DNA from: Chamaelirium japonicum
Lineage: Eukaryota > Streptophyta > Magnoliopsida > Liliales > Melanthiaceae
NCBI GenBank assembly: GCA_947650365.1
Contig: OX393557.1
Coordinates: 3,187,045 to 3,251,044, forward strand
Length of the DNA: 64,000 bases
Direction of reading: 5' to 3'
In this document: positions 60,582 through 64,000 of the stretch, in pieces
Numbering within the stretch: position 1 is the first letter of the stretch
Layout: every line of letters begins with the position of its first letter
The notes under the pieces: generated by a model
Seen by the model: the letters and a program-made list of their open reading frames with translations, nothing else
Database searches by the model: none
Told to the model about the DNA's origin: nothing
Position numbers and translations under genes: made by a program

Positions 60582-61339
60582 TGTGGGTGCAAATTTTGGC
60601 AAGAAGTCTGCAAACAGCGGGACCCACCGGCCCTGCCTGGTGGGCCCCTGAAGACTACAATGGGACCCACCGGCCCTGCCTGGTGGGCCCCTGAAGACTA
60701 CAATGGGACCCACCGGCCCTGCCTAGTGGGCCCACGAAGACTACAGCGGGACCCACCGGCCCTGCCCGGTGGGCCCCCGAAGATAATAGCGGGGTCTACC
60801 AGCTTTACCAGGAGGATCCCCAGATACGGTAGCAGAGACCGCCATTTACCCAGGAAATCCTCCCCAGAAATTCTATAAATAGCAGAGCCTTCGAATGTAA
60901 AGGGATCGAAATCCAAGATCGCAGATCGGATTTTCAAAACCTGAAACTCCATAACTCAAACCAGAGCTCTGAAAACAGATCAGTGCCATCATCTGATATC
61001 TGTCTCAGAAACCTCTATCTCCTCTTACCTTCTACCTCTCCTTGATCTTCTTCTTGTCTTTGAAGAGATCAAAGAGGCTTCAGTAATACTCGGCCTGTCG
61101 AGGTCACTTCGAAAAAAGTGTTAGTGAATTCGGGTTGCTCCCTATAGCACGGAGACGTAGGCTTCGGCTGAACTCCGAGATCACTTCTCGTGTCAACACT
61201 CTCTCTGATTGCATCTCTCTATCTACATATCAAAAGCAACGACTTCAATCAACAGATTGAACAACGATCTCTTCGACATCAACTTCGATTGACTGGTGCT
61301 GCGAAAGTCTTCGGGTCGGCACGAAGATTTTCCCCCACA
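60582..61339 (+). repeat. 5' LTR of Gypsy element 1
   Basis: 758 bp, TGTGGGTGCAAATTTTGGC to TTTTCCCCCACA. It carries about four units of 43 bp (GGGACCCACCGGCCCTGCC.., 60619-60790), then CTATAAATAGCAGAGCC, a likely TATA box near 60873. The inverted LTR at 62540-63352 is its close relative. Confidence 0.85.
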
Positions 61340-61340
61340 G

Positions 61341-61359
61341 TTTGGCACCGTCTGTGGGA
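61341..61359 (+). promoter_or_regulatory. Putative primer-binding site of Gypsy element 1
   Basis: TTTGGCACCGTCTGTGGGA directly follows the LTR. The TTTGGC(A/G)CCGTCTGTGGGA string is the customary LTR-leader junction of Tat-type plant Gypsy elements. I did not identify the tRNA. Confidence 0.6.
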
Positions 61360-61577
61360 TCCGAGCGAAAAGTCCAGCTCCTTCAACTACTACTAGATCA
61401 GTTGATCAGACAACTGATCAAATAGTCAAACTTCCTCGCCCCCTCGGTTAAGCAATCAACCGCTCGGACGTCGGCATTCTCATTGCACCCTTCGCTCTCT
61501 GAATGGCGAGGACGAAACACCAGGGTCAACCAGAAGGAAGTAACACTCAACAATAACCTCGTCCCGAGACTCGTTCA

Positions 61578-62539
61578 ATGAGTCAAAGGCTCAACCTCGG
61601 ACAGCCCCTTGCTGTTCCCGAGATGGGGGTTCGTTCAGGGAGTGGGAGATCTGTCGATCGACCGATCGCTCACCCTGCACGACAGTCAATTGGGCAAACA
61701 GCCCCCGCTCCTGCTGAAGATCCTCCATCGACCTATCAAATTTCGGCGATCGACTTCCAACTACTCCAATTGGCGAAGCAAAACGCCACCCTCACTGCTG
61801 AGAGGGATGCTCTTAAGAAAGCAGCTTCCGAGGCTGGGATCGCTCTACCTATTCCCTCTGCAAGTGAGAGGGTCGATCTTCCTCGATATTCAATCCACTC
61901 CGAGCAACGGAGGTCAATGGGCACTACTGCCCTCGAGAGGATTCGACGCGACCCGACTCCCTCTGCTGCCCCCTGGAAGCAAAGCGTTTGGGACCGCCTC
62001 GACGACAAGTCCTCCCAATCATCTTCTGGCCGCAACTGCGACAAGAGGGCACCTTCAAAGCTCAACATACCAAGGAAGCACCAAATGAAAGGCGCTCCTT
62101 CAAAGAGTAGAGTCTCCCCTTCCATTCCACTCCAACGGGGACTCGGATCGGACCTCCGCCATCGACTTCAACCTGCTAATATTCAGAGGCCTGAACAAGA
62201 CCTCTCGATTCTACCTCTCGATCTACATCCAGGTCGAGGACACGATCGTAGAGATGGATATTCCTCCGCCGGACCTCTCCATCGAAGTCTCTTCGAGTCA
62301 ACATTCCCAAGGGGATGGAGAACTCCTATCCTTCCCAAATTCAACTGCGTTCGAGGAGATCCTACTCTCCACATCCTCGCATTCAAGTAAGCTCTAACGC
62401 CGCACGAAGAAGAAAACAACGTGCTCTGCCGCACCTTCGCAGGAAGTCTCGATGAGCCGTCACTCGACTGGTATCACAATCTCCGAGCTGGGTCCATCAC
62501 CCAGTTCGATGTTTTGGCTAAACTCTTCGTGCAGCATTA
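61578..62539 (+). pseudogene. Gypsy gag, frameshifted and truncated
   Basis: Opens with MSQRLNLGQPLAVPEMG and has a coiled-coil-like LLQLAKQNATLTAERDALKK. After a stop at 62388-62390 the reading moves to another frame for EENNVLCRTFAGSLDEPSLD, then WYHNLRAGSITQFDVLAKLF and VQHY, the core of the retrotransposon gag capsid domain. The frame ends at the insertion point 62540. It forms the capsid of virus-like particles in active relatives. Confidence 0.75.
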
Positions 62540-63352
62540 TGTGGGGGAAAATCTTCATGCCGACCCGAAGACCTTCGCAGCACCAGTCAATTGGAGTTGA
62601 AGTTGACGTCGAAGATCGTAGGTCGATCTGTTGATTAGAGTTGAAGTTACCTCTTTCGATATGTAAACAGAGAGGCAATCAGAGAGAGAGTTTGACACAA
62701 GAGATGTGATCTCGGAGTTCAGCCGAAGCCTACGTCTCCGTGCTATAGGGAGCAACCCGAATTCACTAACACTTATGTTGAAGTGATCTCGACAGGCCGA
62801 GTATCACTGAAAACTCTAATCTCTTCGAGAGAAAAAGAAGATCAAAGAGAGGTGGAAGATGGGAAGTTGGAAATCCCAGAGCTCTGGTTTTTTAGAACTG
62901 AGAGTTCGATCTCAGATTCGATCCTTTTATATTCGAAGGCTTTGCTATTTATAGGATTCCCGGGGAGGAATTCCGGGGCAAATGGCGGTTTTTGCTGTCG
63001 TATCTGGGGATCCTCCAAGTAAAGCTGGTGGGCTCCGCTGCCGTCTTCTGGGGGTTTCTACAGGCTCGTGGGCCTATCGGACAGGGCCGATGGGTCCCGC
63101 GGTGGCCCTCGTGGGCCCACCAGGCAGGGCCGGTGGGTCCCGTGGTAGTCTTCGTGGGCCCACCAGGCAGGGCCGGTGGGTCCCGTGGTAGTCTTCGTGG
63201 TCCCACCAGGCAGGGCCGGTGGGTCCCGTGGTAGTCTTCGTGGGCCCACCAGGCAGGGTCGGTGGGTCCCGTGGTAGTCTTCGTGGGCCCACCAGGCAGG
63301 GCCGATGGGTCCCGCGGTAGTTGGTATACTTCTGCCAAAATTTGCACCCACA
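62540..63352 (-). repeat. 3' LTR of Gypsy element 2
   Basis: 813 bp, reverse complement relative of 60582-61339. It has about six GC-rich 43-bp units (63060-63320) against four in element 1, which accounts for part of its greater length. Confidence 0.83.
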
Positions 63353-63368
63353 GTTACCCCCTCCAAGT
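63353..63368 (-). promoter_or_regulatory. Polypurine tract of Gypsy element 2
   Basis: The minus strand reads CTTGGAGGGGGTAAC just before the LTR start TGTGGG, the expected plus-strand primer. Confidence 0.65.
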
Positions 63369-63470
63369 TAGCTAGAGTTCGTTCTGGCTGGCTTGGATTT
63401 GGTGCAAAAAATAGCAATCCCCTGTCGCAAAAGGCATGAAGAAGCTTGTCGAGTGTTAGCATAAAAAAGG

Positions 63471-64000
63471 ACTAACCGGTCAATTTTGATTGATCGGTCA
63501 ATTTTGACCGATCGGTCAATTTTGACCGATCGGTCAAATTTTGATCGATCGGTCAAAATTCAACCGGTCAAGAATCGGGTGATCGATCAAAGAACAGGGT
63601 TTTTTGACCGATCCAGTAGGAAATTTGACCGATCGGTTAAAATTTGACCGATCGGTTAATTTTTGACCGATCGGTCATATTTGACCGATCGGTCAAATTT
63701 TGACCGATCGGTCAAAATTCAACCGGTCAAGAATAGGGTGATCGGTCAAAAAACATGGTTTTTTGACCGATCCAGTAGGAATTTTGACCGATCGAATGAT
63801 TTTTGCCGATCAGACAAGTTTGTCCGATCGGTAAAAATTATCCGATCAAGGTTTGAGTGATCGGCAAAAAACCTTGGTTTTTTGCCAGATCCAGTAGAAA
63901 TTTGACCGATCGAATGATTTTAGCCGATCGGTCAAGTTTGACCGATCGGTTAAAAAATATCCGGTCAAGGTTCGAGTGATCGGCAAAAAACCTTGGTTTT
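63471..64000. repeat. Array of palindrome TTGACCGATCGGTCAA
   Basis: The 16-bp perfect palindrome and close variants (TTGACCGATCGGTTAA, TTGATCGATCGGTCAA, TTTGCCGATCAG..) occur repeatedly. They are set in a higher-order unit of about 120-160 bp that includes AACCGGTCAAGAAT, GGGTGATCGGTCAAA and TTTTTTGACCGATCCAGTAG. TTGACC is the W-box core and is present on both strands of each palindrome. The array lies in the 3' internal region of Gypsy element 2. Confidence 0.8.

Larger units (their letters stand above)
60582..62539 (+). mobile_element. Tat-like Gypsy element 1, inserted in the Copia LTR
   Basis: 5' LTR, primer region and gag in normal order on the plus strand. The element is interrupted at 62540 by an inverted relative and does not resume within the window. 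Confidence 0.78.
62540..64000 (-). mobile_element. Tat-like Gypsy element 2, inverted, nested in gag
   Basis: 3' LTR at 62540-63352 on the minus strand, followed to the right by a purine tract and internal repeats that leave the window. It must have inserted after element 1. The left flank is CATTA (62535-62539); the matching right flank lies beyond the window. Confidence 0.78.

Noticed and set aside
63058..63462. Proline/glycine-rich frames (GPTRQGRWVPW and similar)
   Set aside because: Products of the 43-bp GC-rich minisatellite in the LTR, open in several frames on both strands.

Overview
The window is nuclear DNA of a flowering plant. It shows spliced genes with GT-AG introns, LTR retrotransposons primed by initiator-methionine tRNA (TGGTATCAGAGC sites), a plant LINE, MITEs and many AT, GA and CT microsatellites. 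I cannot name the species. Nearly everything is repetitive. I find one convincing host gene: a chloroplast-type imidazoleglycerol-phosphate dehydratase (histidine biosynthesis, HISN5/IGPD) on the minus strand. It has eight exons spread over 31155-46954, with phase-compatible splice sites and a predicted product of 274 residues.

Left part (1-6700): three families of tandem repeats (about 184, 70 and 66 bp), broken by a solo Copia-type LTR (1129-3478). Next come a degenerate telomere-like tract (4905-5070), more GC-rich tandem repeats and a Tat-like LTR remnant. From 6700 to 18360 there is a full-length but decayed Copia element on the minus strand (7995-16900). It lies between two copies of a glycine-rich tail joined to an LTR fragment; the left copy also holds a 530-bp hAT-type MITE with a perfect 8-bp target duplication.

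Middle left (18360-29065): a plant LINE (endonuclease, reverse transcriptase, C-terminal zinc finger) is split by a 7.47-kb LTR element (19077-26547) with a perfect 5-bp target duplication. That element has chromovirus-like ends but no recognisable coding region, and a MITE sits just behind its primer-binding site.

Middle (29066-48140): the IGPD gene and its flanks. Its introns carry an old Copia remnant in the opposite orientation, a GC-rich Mutator-like element with an 11-bp target duplication, another GC-rich inverted-repeat element and a small TA-flanked MITE. The upstream region holds long C, CT and TA microsatellites around a foldback element.

Right part (48140-64000): a Tat-like LTR remnant, small hAT-like pieces, an unrecognised retroelement ORF with a coiled-coil region, and a second copy of the Copia family (51284 onward, minus strand). 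The second Copia's 5' LTR is interrupted at 60582 by a Tat-like Gypsy element on the plus strand. That element is in turn interrupted inside gag at 62540 by a related element on the minus strand, which runs off the window. The last element carries an array of the 16-bp palindrome TTGACCGATCGGTCAA. No CRISPR array, rRNA or tRNA gene was seen. Splice sites, target duplications and motifs were read by eye; family-level names for the transposons are inference.
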